Assembly (NCBI RefSeq): GCF_000787815.1
Contig: NZ_BBPO01000019.1
Location: 1-57,581, forward strand
Reading direction: 5' to 3'
Length of the DNA stretch: 57,581 bases
DNA from: Streptacidiphilus neutrinimicus
Lineage (GTDB): Bacteria > Actinomycetota > Actinomycetes > Streptomycetales > Streptomycetaceae
Positions 8,111 through 19,185 of the stretch are shown here, in pieces (position 1 is the first letter of the stretch; the number at the start of each line of letters is the position of its first letter). The notes below the pieces were generated by a model. It saw only the letters and a program-made list of their open reading frames with translations, was not told the origin of the DNA and ran no database searches. The position numbers and the translations under genes are program-made.

Positions 8111-9367
8111 TCAGGAGACCGGGCGGGAGTCGCCCCAGACGCCCTCGAACTCCTCCTGGTAGACCTGGAAGAGCCCCGGCTCCGGCGCGCGGCCGGGGGC
8201 CAGCGGCGCGGCGGAGCCGCCGCGCAGGACCATGACCGGCGACTCCATGCCGCGCGAGCGGCGCAGGTAGGGCTGGACCACCGCCAGCCCGTCCGGGCCG
8301 TCGCCGTCGACCAGGTAGGCCGAGACGCGGGGCAGCTCGTCGTAGACGCGGATCTCGAAGGCGCCGCCGTCGCGCAGCCGGGAGCGGACCCGGCGGACGT
8401 GCATGATGTTCGTCTCCACCAGCTTGCCCAGCTCGCCTCGTCCGAGGCCGAGTTCGCGTTCTCTTCGGCGCAGCGCGCTGCTCGCGGGGTTCAGGAAGAG
8501 CAGTCGGACCCGGCAGCCCGCGTCGGCGAGCTGGACCAGCCGGCGGCCGGTGAAGTTCTGGCAGAGCAGGTTGAGCCCGATGCCGACGGCGTCCAGCCGC
8601 CGCGCCCCGGCGAGCAGGTCCTCGACGGGCAGCGAGCGCTGCAGCCGGACCCGGTCCGGGTGGACGCCGATCACGTCGGCGTAGCGGTCGCCGATCAGCT
8701 CCTCGACCGCGTCGACGGGCGCGCGCAGCGCGTGCTGACCGGCCGCCAGGGCGACCTCGCGGCCGGCTCCGTCGAGCAGGAGCAGCAGCCGCGCGGAGGC
8801 GCGCTCGGCCTGGGCCAGGACGTTCTCGGTGAGGGTGCGGTTGCGCGAGACGACGTGCCGGGCGACCTCCAGCTCGTCCAGCGCCAGTTCTATCTCGCGC
8901 CGGTCGCCCAGGAAGGGCTCGAAGCAGGGCCAGTGCTGCACCATCAGCTCGCGCAGCTGCGGCAGGGTCAGGAAGACCACCAGGGCGTCGTCGTCCGGGT
9001 CGAGCAGGTAGCCCTTGCGGCGGCTGACCTCGCGCACGGCCCCGGCGCGCTGCACCCACTCCTCGCCCGCGGGACCGGCCGCGGCGATGACCCAGTCGTC
9101 GCCGTGGGCGGGCTCGTAGACGGGGCGCAGCACCTCGGCGACGACGGAACGCAGGCGCTGTTCGACGAGGTTCAGCCAGACGTAGGCGCGGCCCGCGCGG
9201 CCGACCCGCAGCCGGGCCTCTTCCCAAGCGGCGGCGGGCCAGGCGAGCGAAGGTTCCATCGGTCCCGACTGCGTAGGAACGGTCCGGCCGGAGCCGGTGC
9301 GGACCACCACGGTGGGGGCGTCGCCCCGCGCCGCGCTCCCCGGGGCACCCCCGTCGGGGACCACCAT
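8111..9367 (-). CDS. HEPN-domain protein of the SAV_2148 type with a C-terminal phospholipase-D-like region
   Basis: I recognise the 418-residue protein as the actinobacterial SAV_2148-type HEPN family. The N-terminal half holds WLNLVEQRL, then RPVYEPAH, an Rx6H pattern that could be a HEPN ribonuclease motif. It continues with VREVSRRKGYLLDP and a helical stretch ERASARLLLLL. The C-terminal ~170 residues (GARRLDAVGIGLNLL, CRVRLLFLNPASSALRRRE, FEIRVYDELPRVSAYLVDGD) resemble the DUF5919/PLD-like domains attached to some regulators. The ATG at 9367 has ggtga nine bases upstream; a GTG two codons on is possible. RNA cleavage is a family-level expectation, not proven. Confidence 0.75.
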   Translation of the reverse strand: MVVPDGGAPGSAARGDAPTVVVRTGSGRTVPTQSGPMEPSLAWPAAAWEEARLRVGRAGRAYVWLNLVEQRLRSVVAEVLRPVYEPAHGDDWVIAAAGPAGEEWVQRAGAVREVSRRKGYLLDPDDDALVVFLTLPQLRELMVQHWPCFEPFLGDRREIELALDELEVARHVVSRNRTLTENVLAQAERASARLLLLLDGAGREVALAAGQHALRAPVDAVEELIGDRYADVIGVHPDRVRLQRSLPVEDLLAGARRLDAVGIGLNLLCQNFTGRRLVQLADAGCRVRLLFLNPASSALRRRERELGLGRGELGKLVETNIMHVRRVRSRLRDGGAFEIRVYDELPRVSAYLVDGDGPDGLAVVQPYLRRSRGMESPVMVLRGGSAAPLAPGRAPEPGLFQVYQEEFEGVWGDSRPVS

Positions 9368-9726
9368 TCCTTCAGTTCACCGTCCCTATCCCGCAACGCC
9401 CCGCGCGGCCGCTCCCGACGGCCGCGCCCACACGCTACCGCGCCGAGCCGCCCGATGAGGGCCGTCCGGGACCTCCCGGACGATCAAGACTACTGCCAAT
9501 TCCGAATCCAGCGCAGCAGTTCGAGCGCCGGCGACGATCGCGTCCTCGGGCGCAGGTAACGAACAGACACTCGTTCGGGCGAAGAACCGGCAAGTCTTTC
9601 ATGGGAACCGGTGTGCTAGGTCACGATGCACTCGGACATGACGCACCGTCGGTCCGGGCATCACCCCCTCAGGGCCGACCGCGCGATCCACCCAGCATCA
9701 CCACCGAGCAGGATTGGTTGAGGACC
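9368..9726. other. Intergenic region before glgX
   Basis: This 359-base stretch lies between divergent genes. The part near 9480-9620 is less GC-rich and is the probable promoter zone. It contains the inverted repeat cgaac (9560-9564) and gttcg (9573-9577) with an 8-base spacer, inside taacgaacagacactcgttc, a possible operator. An in-frame ATG at 9601 would extend glgX by 42 residues, but that extension is not conserved in appearance. Confidence 0.45.
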
Positions 9727-11853
<2,127 letters not shown>

Positions 11854-11935
11854 GCCGGGCGCGGAACGGGCGCGGGTTCGGCCGATTGTCCGGCCCGGGT
11901 CGTGCGCTCCGGCGGGGTGGGGTAGGCGTGTAGGT

Positions 11936-14284
11936 ATGACGAATGCAGAGCGACGCGCCCCTACAGCCAGTTACCGGCTGCAGCTCCAGCCGGGCTTCGG
12001 GTTCGCACAGGCCGCCGGGGCCGTCCCGTACCTGGCGGGGCTGGGCGTGTCGCATCTGCACCTCTCGCCCGTGCTGCAGGCCGTGCCGGGCTCACGGCAC
12101 GGCTACGACGTGGTGGACCACGGCCGGGTCAGCGCCGAGCTGGGCGGCGAGGCGGGCCTGCGGGCCCTCGCCGACCGCGCGCGGGCGTACGGGCTCGGCC
12201 TGATCGCGGACATCGTGCCCAACCACATGGCCGCGCCCACCCCGCTGCACCTGAACCGCGCCCTGTGGCAGGCGCTGCGCGAGGGTCCGGCATCGCCCTT
12301 CGCGGCCTGGTTCGACATCGACTGGGCCGCGCAGGAGGGACGGGTGCTGCTGCCCGTGCTCGGCGACCGGCTCGGCGCGGTCCTCGCCGACGGCGGCTTC
12401 AGCCTGGCCTCGAACGACGGCCCGGACGGGGACGAGCCGGTGCTGCGGTACGGCCCGCACGTCTTCCCGCTGCGGCCCGGCACGGAGTCGCTGCCGCTGC
12501 CGGAGCTGCTGCGCCGTCAGTGGTACCGCCCGGCCTGGTGGCGGCTGGCGAACACCGAGCTCAACTACCGGCGGTTCTTCACCGTCAACGACCTGATCGC
12601 CGTCCGGGTGGAGCTGCCCGAGGTCTTCGACGCGACCCACGCGCTGCTGCTGCGCCTGCACGCCGACGGCGTGCTGGACGGCTTCCGGGTGGACCACCCG
12701 GACGGCCTCGCCGATCCGCGGGGCTATCTGCGGCGGCTGCGCGAGGCCACCGGCGGCGCCCACGTCGTCGTGGAGAAGATCCTCACCGGCCCGGAGACCC
12801 TGCCCGCAGACTGGCCCTGCGCCGGCACGACGGGGTACGACGCGCTGCGCCGGATCGACGGCGTGCTGACCGACGGCGCGGGCGTGGTCCGCGCGCTGCG
12901 CCCACCGGCCGAGGAGGCAACGGCGGCCGCGCAGCGCGGCCGGGCCGAGCTGATACGTCCCGAGGGGGAGCTTGACGCGGAGGTCGCCCGGCTGGTCCGG
13001 GAGGTCGAGGCGGCGTGCGCCGGTGATCCGGCGCGCAGCGATCATCCGGCGTGGGCGGTCCGGGCCTCGGTGGCCGGGCTGCTCGCGGCCTTCCCCCGCT
13101 ACCGCCCCTACCCCGTCCCGGGCGAGCCGCTCCCGGAGGCGGACGTGGCCGCCCTGCGCGCCGAGCCGGACGCCGCTCTGGTGCCCGCGCCCTTCACGGC
13201 CACGGCCGCGCTGGTGAAGCGGCTGCTGCTGGACCCGAGCTCGCCCGCGTCGCTGCGGGCCCGCTTCGCCCAGACGGCGGCGGCCGTGGCGGCCAAGGGC
13301 GTCGAGGACACCGCCTTCTACCGGCACCACCCGCTGCTCTCCCTCAACGAGGTGGGCGGCGACCCGGCCCACCCGGGCGTCAGCCCCGAGGAGTTCCACG
13401 GCTACTGCGCCCGGACGGCCCGCGACTGGCCCGCGACGATGACGGCGCTGTCCACGCACGACACCAAGCGCAGCGCGGACGCCCGCGCCCGTCTCGCGGT
13501 CCTGGCCGAGCTGCCCGAGGAGTGGCTGGCCGAGCGCGCCGCGTGGTCCGCGCTCGCGCCCGGCGGCGGCCTGCCGCAGGACCGGGACGCCGAGGACCTG
13601 GTCCTGCAGACGGCGCTCGCGGCCTGGCCCGTCGACGGCGAGCGGCTGGCCGCGGTCGCCCTCAAGTCCGTCCGGGAGGCCAAGCTCCGCACCAGCTGGA
13701 CCGACCCGGACGAGGACTACGAGCGCGCGGTCCGCGCGCTCGCGCTCTCCCTCGCCGGAGAGCCGGCCCTGGCCGCCCGCGTCACCGCCTTCGCGCAGCG
13801 CCTCGCGCCCTACGCCCGCGTCAACACGCTCGCGGCGGCGCTGCTGCACCTGACCATGCCGGGCGCACCGGACCTCTACCAGGGCAGCGAGTTCCCGCTG
13901 TACACGCTCGTCGACCCGGACAACCGCGGCGTCGTCGCCTTCCCGCCCCCTGAGGCGCCGACCGGCAGCCTCGCCGCCGAGAAGGCGGAGCTCACCCGAA
14001 CGGCCCTGCGCCTGCGGGCCGAGCTGGACCCGAAGGCGGGTTACTCCCCCTGGGCGACACCCTCCCCGCACGCCCTCGCGTTCCAGCGCGACGACTCGCT
14101 GCTGACCGTCGTCACCCGTCTGCCGTACGGCCTCGAGCGCGCGGGCGGCTGGCGTGACGAGGTGCTCGCCCTCCCGGAGGGCGTCTGGACCGAAACCCTG
14201 ACCGGCCGTCACGGCCTCACCGGCGCGGTGCCGCTGGCCGACCTGCTGGCCCCGCTGCCCGTCGCACTGCTCGCGCGGCTGTGA
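11936..14284 (+). CDS. treY: Maltooligosyltrehalose synthase (TreY)
   Basis: The enzyme has 782 residues, GH13 family. It rearranges the reducing-end alpha-1,4 bond of a maltodextrin to alpha,alpha-1,1. It opens with TASYRLQLQPGFGFAQAAG, the TreY hallmark. Catalytic segments are LDGFRVDHPDGLADPRGYL (nucleophile Asp), HVVVEKILTGPE (acid Glu) and ALSTHDTKRSADARAR (third Asp). KGVEDTAFYRHHPLLSLNEV is also characteristic. The ATG at 11936 is preceded by taggt, a weak site. The treZ gene follows 32 bases after the stop. No hairpin separates glgX from treY, so the three genes are probably one operon. Confidence 0.95.
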   Translation: MTNAERRAPTASYRLQLQPGFGFAQAAGAVPYLAGLGVSHLHLSPVLQAVPGSRHGYDVVDHGRVSAELGGEAGLRALADRARAYGLGLIADIVPNHMAAPTPLHLNRALWQALREGPASPFAAWFDIDWAAQEGRVLLPVLGDRLGAVLADGGFSLASNDGPDGDEPVLRYGPHVFPLRPGTESLPLPELLRRQWYRPAWWRLANTELNYRRFFTVNDLIAVRVELPEVFDATHALLLRLHADGVLDGFRVDHPDGLADPRGYLRRLREATGGAHVVVEKILTGPETLPADWPCAGTTGYDALRRIDGVLTDGAGVVRALRPPAEEATAAAQRGRAELIRPEGELDAEVARLVREVEAACAGDPARSDHPAWAVRASVAGLLAAFPRYRPYPVPGEPLPEADVAALRAEPDAALVPAPFTATAALVKRLLLDPSSPASLRARFAQTAAAVAAKGVEDTAFYRHHPLLSLNEVGGDPAHPGVSPEEFHGYCARTARDWPATMTALSTHDTKRSADARARLAVLAELPEEWLAERAAWSALAPGGGLPQDRDAEDLVLQTALAAWPVDGERLAAVALKSVREAKLRTSWTDPDEDYERAVRALALSLAGEPALAARVTAFAQRLAPYARVNTLAAALLHLTMPGAPDLYQGSEFPLYTLVDPDNRGVVAFPPPEAPTGSLAAEKAELTRTALRLRAELDPKAGYSPWATPSPHALAFQRDDSLLTVVTRLPYGLERAGGWRDEVLALPEGVWTETLTGRHGLTGAVPLADLLAPLPVALLARL

Positions 14285-14316
14285 CGCAGGCCGCCGGGCC
14301 GGGTAGGAGGGCGGGT

Positions 14317-16155
14317 ATGCCGACACCCGTGCCGCCTCCCCCCTCCACGCCGGGCGCAGCGTCAGCGCCGAGCCCGGCGTCAGCTCCGCCCGCCCCTCGT
14401 GCCCGCAGGACGCACCGGTTCGCCGTCTGGGCGCCCGACCACGCGCGGGTGGAGGTGGAGGTCGACGGCGCCGTGCACGCGATGCGGCCGGACCCCGACC
14501 GCCCGGACTGGTGGGCGTCGGACATCGCGGCCGATCCGGGCCGGAGCCGCTACGGGTTCCGCCTCGACGGAGGACCGGCCCACCCCGACCCGCGCTCGGC
14601 GCGCCAGCCCGACGGACCGGACGGACTGTCACAACTGGTCGACCACACGGCCTTCCGCTGGACCACCCCGGACTGGCCGGGCCGTGGGCTGGCGGGAGCC
14701 GTCGTCTACGAGCTGCACGTCGGCACCTTCACCGCCGAGGGCACCTTCGACGGTGTTGTCGCCCGGCTGCCGCACCTGGTCGACCTGGGTGTCACGCACA
14801 TCGAGCTGATGCCCGTCTGCTCCTTCCCCGGACGCCACGGCTGGGGCTACGACGGGGTGGCCCCCTGGGCCGTCCACGAGCCCTACGGCGGGCCCGAGGG
14901 GTTGAAGCGCCTGGTCGACGCCGCCCACGCGCACGGTCTCGGCGTGATCCTCGACGTGGTCCACAACCACCTCGGCCCCTCCGGCAACCATCTGCCGGCC
15001 TTCGCGCCCTACTTCACCGACCGTCACCAGACCCCGTGGGGCTCGGCGGTGAACCTGGACGCGCCCGGCTCCGACGAGGTCCGCGACTACTTCGTCGGCA
15101 GCGCCCTGGCCTGGCTGCGCGACTACCGGATCGACGGCCTGCGGCTGGACGCCGTGCACGCGCTCGTCGACGACCGCGCGCTGACCTTCCTTGAGGAGCT
15201 GGCCGCCGCCGTCGACGAGCTGGCCGAACGCACCGGGCGTCCGCTGTTCCTGATCGGCGAGTCGGACCTGAACGACCCGCGGCTGATCACCGCCCGCGAG
15301 GCCGGGGGCATCGGGCTCTCGGCGCAGTGGAGCGACGACTTCCACCACGCCCTGCACACGGCGCTGACCGGCGAGGCCCAGGGCTACTACGCCGACTTCG
15401 CCGAGCGCCCGATCCACGCCGTGGCGAAGACCCTGACGCACGGCTACTTCCACGACGGCGCCTGGTCCAGCTTTCGCGGCCGCACCCACGGCCGCCCCCT
15501 CGACCTGACACGCACCCCCGCACACCGGCTGCTCGGCTACGCGCAGACCCACGACCAGATCGGAAACCGCGCCCGCGGCGACCGCCTCGCCGCCTCGCTC
15601 ACCCTCGAACGGCTGGCGGCGGGCGCGGCGCTGGTGCTGCTGGCCCCGTTCACCCCGATGCTGTTCATGGGCGAGGAGTGGGGCGCGACCACGCCCTGGA
15701 TGTACTTCACCGACCACCAGGACCCGGCGTTGGCGCGGGCCGTCCGCGAGGGCCGCCGCCGCGAGTTCGCCGAGCACGGCTGGAAGCCGGAGGAGATCCC
15801 CGACCCGCAGGCGGAGTCGACGTTCACCGGTTCCCGGCTCGACTGGTCCCAGCCGGAGCGGGCCGACGGCGGTCACGCCGTGCTGCTGGACTGGCACCGC
15901 CGGCTGATCCGGTTGCGCCCGCTCGCCCACGGGCCTGCCGAGGTCCAGTACAGCGAGACGGAGCGCTGGCTGGTACTGCGCCGCGGCGAGCTGGTCGTCA
16001 GCGTCGACCTCTCGACCGGCACCGGCGCGCGGCACGAGCTGCCGCTGCCGAAGGGCACCGTGCTCGCCCAGTTCCCGCCCTCGGTGACGGTGTTCCGCGC
16101 TCAGGCGTCGGGGCCGGCCTCGGTCCCCGTCTTGGACGCGGCCCCGGGGCGGTAG
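14317..16155 (+). CDS. treZ: Maltooligosyltrehalose trehalohydrolase (TreZ)
   Basis: The enzyme has 612 residues, GH13 family, and releases trehalose from maltooligosyltrehalose. A Pro/Ala-rich N-terminus (about 1-30) precedes a beta-sandwich module ([19 protein letters not shown]). The barrel carries [14 protein letters not shown] (nucleophile Asp), [14 protein letters not shown] (acid Glu) and [16 protein letters not shown] (third Asp). I use the ATG at 14317 after aggagggcggg; an in-frame GTG at 14281 overlapping the treY stop would add twelve residues. The last 55 bases overlap the convergent coaE gene, so the two 3' ends are antisense to each other. Confidence 0.95.
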   Translation: MPTPVPPPPSTPGAASAPSPASAPPAPRARRTHRFAVWAPDHARVEVEVDGAVHAMRPDPDRPDWWASDIAADPGRSRYGFRLDGGPAHPDPRSARQPDGPDGLSQLVDHTAFRWTTPDWPGRGLAGAVVYELHVGTFTAEGTFDGVVARLPHLVDLGVTHIELMPVCSFPGRHGWGYDGVAPWAVHEPYGGPEGLKRLVDAAHAHGLGVILDVVHNHLGPSGNHLPAFAPYFTDRHQTPWGSAVNLDAPGSDEVRDYFVGSALAWLRDYRIDGLRLDAVHALVDDRALTFLEELAAAVDELAERTGRPLFLIGESDLNDPRLITAREAGGIGLSAQWSDDFHHALHTALTGEAQGYYADFAERPIHAVAKTLTHGYFHDGAWSSFRGRTHGRPLDLTRTPAHRLLGYAQTHDQIGNRARGDRLAASLTLERLAAGAALVLLAPFTPMLFMGEEWGATTPWMYFTDHQDPALARAVREGRRREFAEHGWKPEEIPDPQAESTFTGSRLDWSQPERADGGHAVLLDWHRRLIRLRPLAHGPAEVQYSETERWLVLRRGELVVSVDLSTGTGARHELPLPKGTVLAQFPPSVTVFRAQASGPASVPVLDAAPGR

Positions 16156-16739
16156 CCGGTCAGCCTCTCCCAGACCTCGCGCACCTGCGGCGCGAGCCGC
16201 TCGAGCGGCCCGTCGTTGTCGATCACCAGATCCGCGACGGCGAGCCGCGCCTCGCGCGTGGCCTGCGCGGCCATCCGCGCGCGGGCGTCCGCCTCGGCCA
16301 TCCCGCGCAGCTCGACCAGGCGCCGCACCCGCGTCCCGTCGGCGGCGTCCACGACGACGACCACGTCGTACAGCGGCGCGAGGCCGTTCTCGACGAGCAG
16401 GGGCACGTCGTGGACGACGACCGCGCCGGGCCCGGCAGCGGCCTCGAGCTCGGCGGAGCGCCGCCCGACGAGCGGGTGGACGATCGCGTTGAGCGCGGCG
16501 AGCCGCGCCGGGTCGGCGAAGACGACGGCGCCCAGCTTCGGCCGGTCCAGCGAGCCGTCCGCCGCCAGCACCTCGTCGCCGAACTCGGCGACGACGGCCG
16601 CGAGGCCCTCGGTCCCGGGCGCGACGACCTCGCGCGCGATCAGGTCCGCGTCCACGATCACCGCGCCGAGCTCCGCGAGGAGCGCGGACACCGCGCTCTT
16701 GCCCGCACCGATGCCGCCCGTCAGTCCGACCTTCACCAT
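16101..16739 (-). CDS. coaE: Dephospho-CoA kinase
   Basis: The protein has 212 residues and catalyses the last step of coenzyme A synthesis, ATP-dependent phosphorylation of the ribose 3'-hydroxyl. The P-loop is [20 protein letters not shown] (about 4-23). [12 protein letters not shown] holds the conserved Asp of the CoA-binding region. [11 protein letters not shown] and [20 protein letters not shown] are standard CoaE blocks, and the lid region ends ADLVIDNDG. The ATG at 16739 (MVKVGLTGG) is preferred over an ATG at 16748. Bacteria of this group often carry a C-terminal GrpB-like fusion; here the protein is the short form. Its stop lies inside the convergent treZ reading frame. Confidence 0.93.
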   Translation of the reverse strand: MVKVGLTGGIGAGKSAVSALLAELGAVIVDADLIAREVVAPGTEGLAAVVAEFGDEVLAADGSLDRPKLGAVVFADPARLAALNAIVHPLVGRRSAELEAAAGPGAVVVHDVPLLVENGLAPLYDVVVVVDAADGTRVRRLVELRGMAEADARARMAAQATREARLAVADLVIDNDGPLERLAPQVREVWERLTGYRPGAASKTGTEAGPDA

Positions 16740-16755
16740 GGGCAGCAACCTAGCA

Positions 16756-16771
16756 GTGCCCCGTCGGGCAC
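16756..16771. terminator. Small hairpin between mmpL and coaE
   Basis: gtgccc and gggcac form a 6-bp stem around cgtc in the 87-base gap between the second MMPL gene and coaE. It is short and lacks a T-tract, so it may be only an incidental hairpin. Confidence 0.25.
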
Positions 16772-16826
16772 GTGCGGCTCGGCCTGTCCTGTGGTCGCCG
16801 GTCAGGCCTGGTCCGCACGACAGACC

Positions 16827-18992
16827 TCAGCTCGCCTGCAGGAGTTCCGGCTCGGGCTCGTCGGTCCGCTGGACCGGGAGGGCGGTCACCACCGGCAGCG
16901 GGGGCAGGACCGCGTGCTCCTTGAAGCCGAAGCGGGCGTGCAGGCGGCGCAGGAAGGGCGGGGCCCACCAGTTGATCCGGCCGAACATCGACATGGTCGC
17001 CGGGACCAGCAGCATCCGCACCAGCGTGGCGTCGACCAGGACGGCGACCGCCAGCGCCAGGCCGATCTCCTTGATGTCCAGCATCCGCCCGGTCGAGAAG
17101 CCGAGGAAGACGATCACCATCAGGGCGGCCGCCGAGGTGATGATCCGGCCGCTGCGCTGCACGCCCAGCTCGACCGAGCGCGCGCACGAGTAGCCCTCGT
17201 CGTGGAGTTCCTTGATCCGCGACAGCAGGAAGACCTCGTAGTCCATCGACAGGCCGAAGGAGAAGACGAAGACCAGGACCGGGATCCACGCCTCCAGCCC
17301 GCCCGTGGGCGTGAAGCCGAGCAGGCCGCTGAACCACCCGCCCTGGAAGATCAGGGTCATCACGCCCAGCGCCGCGCCCAGCGAGAGCAGGTTCATCACC
17401 AGCGCCTTGACCGGCACGACCACGGACCCGGTCATCAGGAACAGCAGCGCGAAGGTCGCCACAACGATCAGGCCGAGCGCCCACGGCCCGCGCGAGGTGA
17501 TCTCGTGGTGGAAGTCGACCACGCTCGCCGCGTCGCCGGTGACCCAGGTGGTCAGGCCCTCGCGGTCGGCGCGCAGCTCGCCCACGACGTGCTGGGCGCT
17601 CGCGCCCTGAGCGCTGCCGTCGACGTGGACGCCCACCGCGGCCCAGGCGGAGGAGCCGCTGCCGCCGGCCTCGGTCACGGCCGCGGACTTCACGTCCGGC
17701 AGGGCGGCGACGTGCTTGGCGTAGCCGTCCGCCGTGGCCGGGTCGCTCTTGACCAGGACGGTGATGTCGGGGTCCTTGAGCGTCGGGTAGTCGGCGGAGA
17801 TGGCGTCGGCGACGGTCCGGGCGCTGAAGCTGGTGGGCAGCGTCTGGGTGCCCAGGCTCTGCGCGTGGGCGCCGAAGAACGGCGCGGCGGCGGCGATCAG
17901 CAGGGCCACGGTGGCCAGCGCCACCGGCATGGCGCGGCGGCGGACCTTGCGCACCACCCAGGCGAAGCGGCCCTTGTCCCGGACGCCGTGCTTCGGCGGC
18001 TTGATCTTCTTTCCGGCGAAGCCGAGCAGCGCCGGGACGAGGGTCAGTCCGGACAGCACGGTGATGACCACGACGCTGACGCCGGCGGCCGCGACGGCGT
18101 GGAAGATCGGGCTGGTGAGCACGAACAGGCCGGAGAGGGCGACGGCGACGGTCAGCGCGGAGAAGGCGATGGTCCGGCCGGCCGTGGCGCTGGTGCGCTC
18201 CACGGCCTGCTCGATGGTCGCCCCCTTGCTGCGCTCCTCCCGGAAGCGGTTGACGACCAGCAGGGCGTAGTCGATGGAGAGGCCGAGGCCGAGCACGGTG
18301 GTGATGGGCAGGACGCTGGTGTCCATCGGCATGATCTGGGTGAATCCGAGCAGCGCCAGCAGAGCCCCTGCGACCGAGCCGATCGCGCCGATCAGCGGCA
18401 GGCCGGCTGCGACGAAGCCGCCGAAGATCAGCACCATCACGACCAGGGTGATCGGCAGGGCGACCAGCTCGCCGGTCTCGGTGTCGGACTTGGTCTGCTG
18501 CTGCACCTGCTGCGAGAGCACCTGGTTGCCGCCGAGCTTCACGCTCGCGCCGCTGTCGGCGGCGATCCGGTCCAGGCGCGCCTCCACCTGGCCTGCCGCC
18601 TTGGCGTCGCCCAGCTGGACGCTCAGGATCTGCGAGGAGCCGTTCTGGGCGACGACGTCGGTGACGGACGCGACGCCGGGCATGACGTGCAGGTCCCGCT
18701 CGGCGGAGGCGACGGCCGCCTTCACGCCCGCGTCGCCCGGTGACTTGCCGCTGACGAGCGCCTGCAGCGCGTCGCCGCTGGTGCCGTACTGGGACAGGAG
18801 CGCGGAGCCGGTCGCGGACTCGGAGCCGGCGGCCTTGGCGGAGGGAGCCGCCGCGCTGAAGACCTTGGTGCCGAAGACCAGACCGATCGCGATGAGCACG
18901 GCCCAGGCGAGTGCCACCCAGCGACGGTGGCGGAAGCTGAACCGGCCGAGCGCCGCGAAGGGACCGCGGAGCTGCGAGGAGGTCTGGTGCAT
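16827..18992 (-). CDS. MMPL-family (RND superfamily) membrane exporter, second copy
   Basis: The protein has 721 residues. After a short basic N-terminus (FSFRHRRWVALAWA leads into TM1) it shows two repeats of large extracytoplasmic loop plus helix block. The relay motifs are GLSIDYALLVVNRFREER in the first half and GLSMDYEVFLLSRIKE in the second. The ATG at 18992 (MHQTSSQLRG) is chosen; upstream ATGs would add a non-conserved leader through the promoter zone. It differs clearly from the MMPL at 3076-5241, which has GTDY instead of S(I/M)DY in the relay motif, so it is not a recent duplicate. The substrate is unknown. It stands between coaE and rpsA with no linked regulator. Confidence 0.9.
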   Translation of the reverse strand: MHQTSSQLRGPFAALGRFSFRHRRWVALAWAVLIAIGLVFGTKVFSAAAPSAKAAGSESATGSALLSQYGTSGDALQALVSGKSPGDAGVKAAVASAERDLHVMPGVASVTDVVAQNGSSQILSVQLGDAKAAGQVEARLDRIAADSGASVKLGGNQVLSQQVQQQTKSDTETGELVALPITLVVMVLIFGGFVAAGLPLIGAIGSVAGALLALLGFTQIMPMDTSVLPITTVLGLGLSIDYALLVVNRFREERSKGATIEQAVERTSATAGRTIAFSALTVAVALSGLFVLTSPIFHAVAAAGVSVVVITVLSGLTLVPALLGFAGKKIKPPKHGVRDKGRFAWVVRKVRRRAMPVALATVALLIAAAAPFFGAHAQSLGTQTLPTSFSARTVADAISADYPTLKDPDITVLVKSDPATADGYAKHVAALPDVKSAAVTEAGGSGSSAWAAVGVHVDGSAQGASAQHVVGELRADREGLTTWVTGDAASVVDFHHEITSRGPWALGLIVVATFALLFLMTGSVVVPVKALVMNLLSLGAALGVMTLIFQGGWFSGLLGFTPTGGLEAWIPVLVFVFSFGLSMDYEVFLLSRIKELHDEGYSCARSVELGVQRSGRIITSAAALMVIVFLGFSTGRMLDIKEIGLALAVAVLVDATLVRMLLVPATMSMFGRINWWAPPFLRRLHARFGFKEHAVLPPLPVVTALPVQRTDEPEPELLQAS

Positions 18993-19116
18993 GTGGACGG
19001 CCTGCTTCCGTTCAGGGCAACTCAGTCCACGGTGACCGACTTGTCCCTTGATCGGTAGAGGCATCCGGTATGGGCTGCGCCATAGTCGTCAGCTGGAGTT
19101 AAACCTCTGGCAACGA

Positions 19117-19152
19117 ACGAACCCCCACCCGGTTCCCCGGGTGGGGGTTCGT
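19117..19152. terminator. rpsA terminator
   Basis: This is a perfect 16-bp stem (acgaacccccacccgg and its complement) closed by ttcc. It starts 34 bases beyond the rpsA stop and is among the strongest hairpins in the window. It also insulates the MMPL gene from rpsA read-through. Confidence 0.9.
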
Positions 19153-19185
19153 CAGACGCTGGCGACTAGCGCGTGGGGCAGAGCC

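Noticed and set aside
15327-18743. A 1138-codon open frame on the plus strand across treZ, coaE and the second MMPL gene
   Set aside because: It is a by-product of extreme G+C bias. Its translation is Arg/Gly/Asp/His-rich with no domain, and three well-recognised genes on either strand fill the same DNA.
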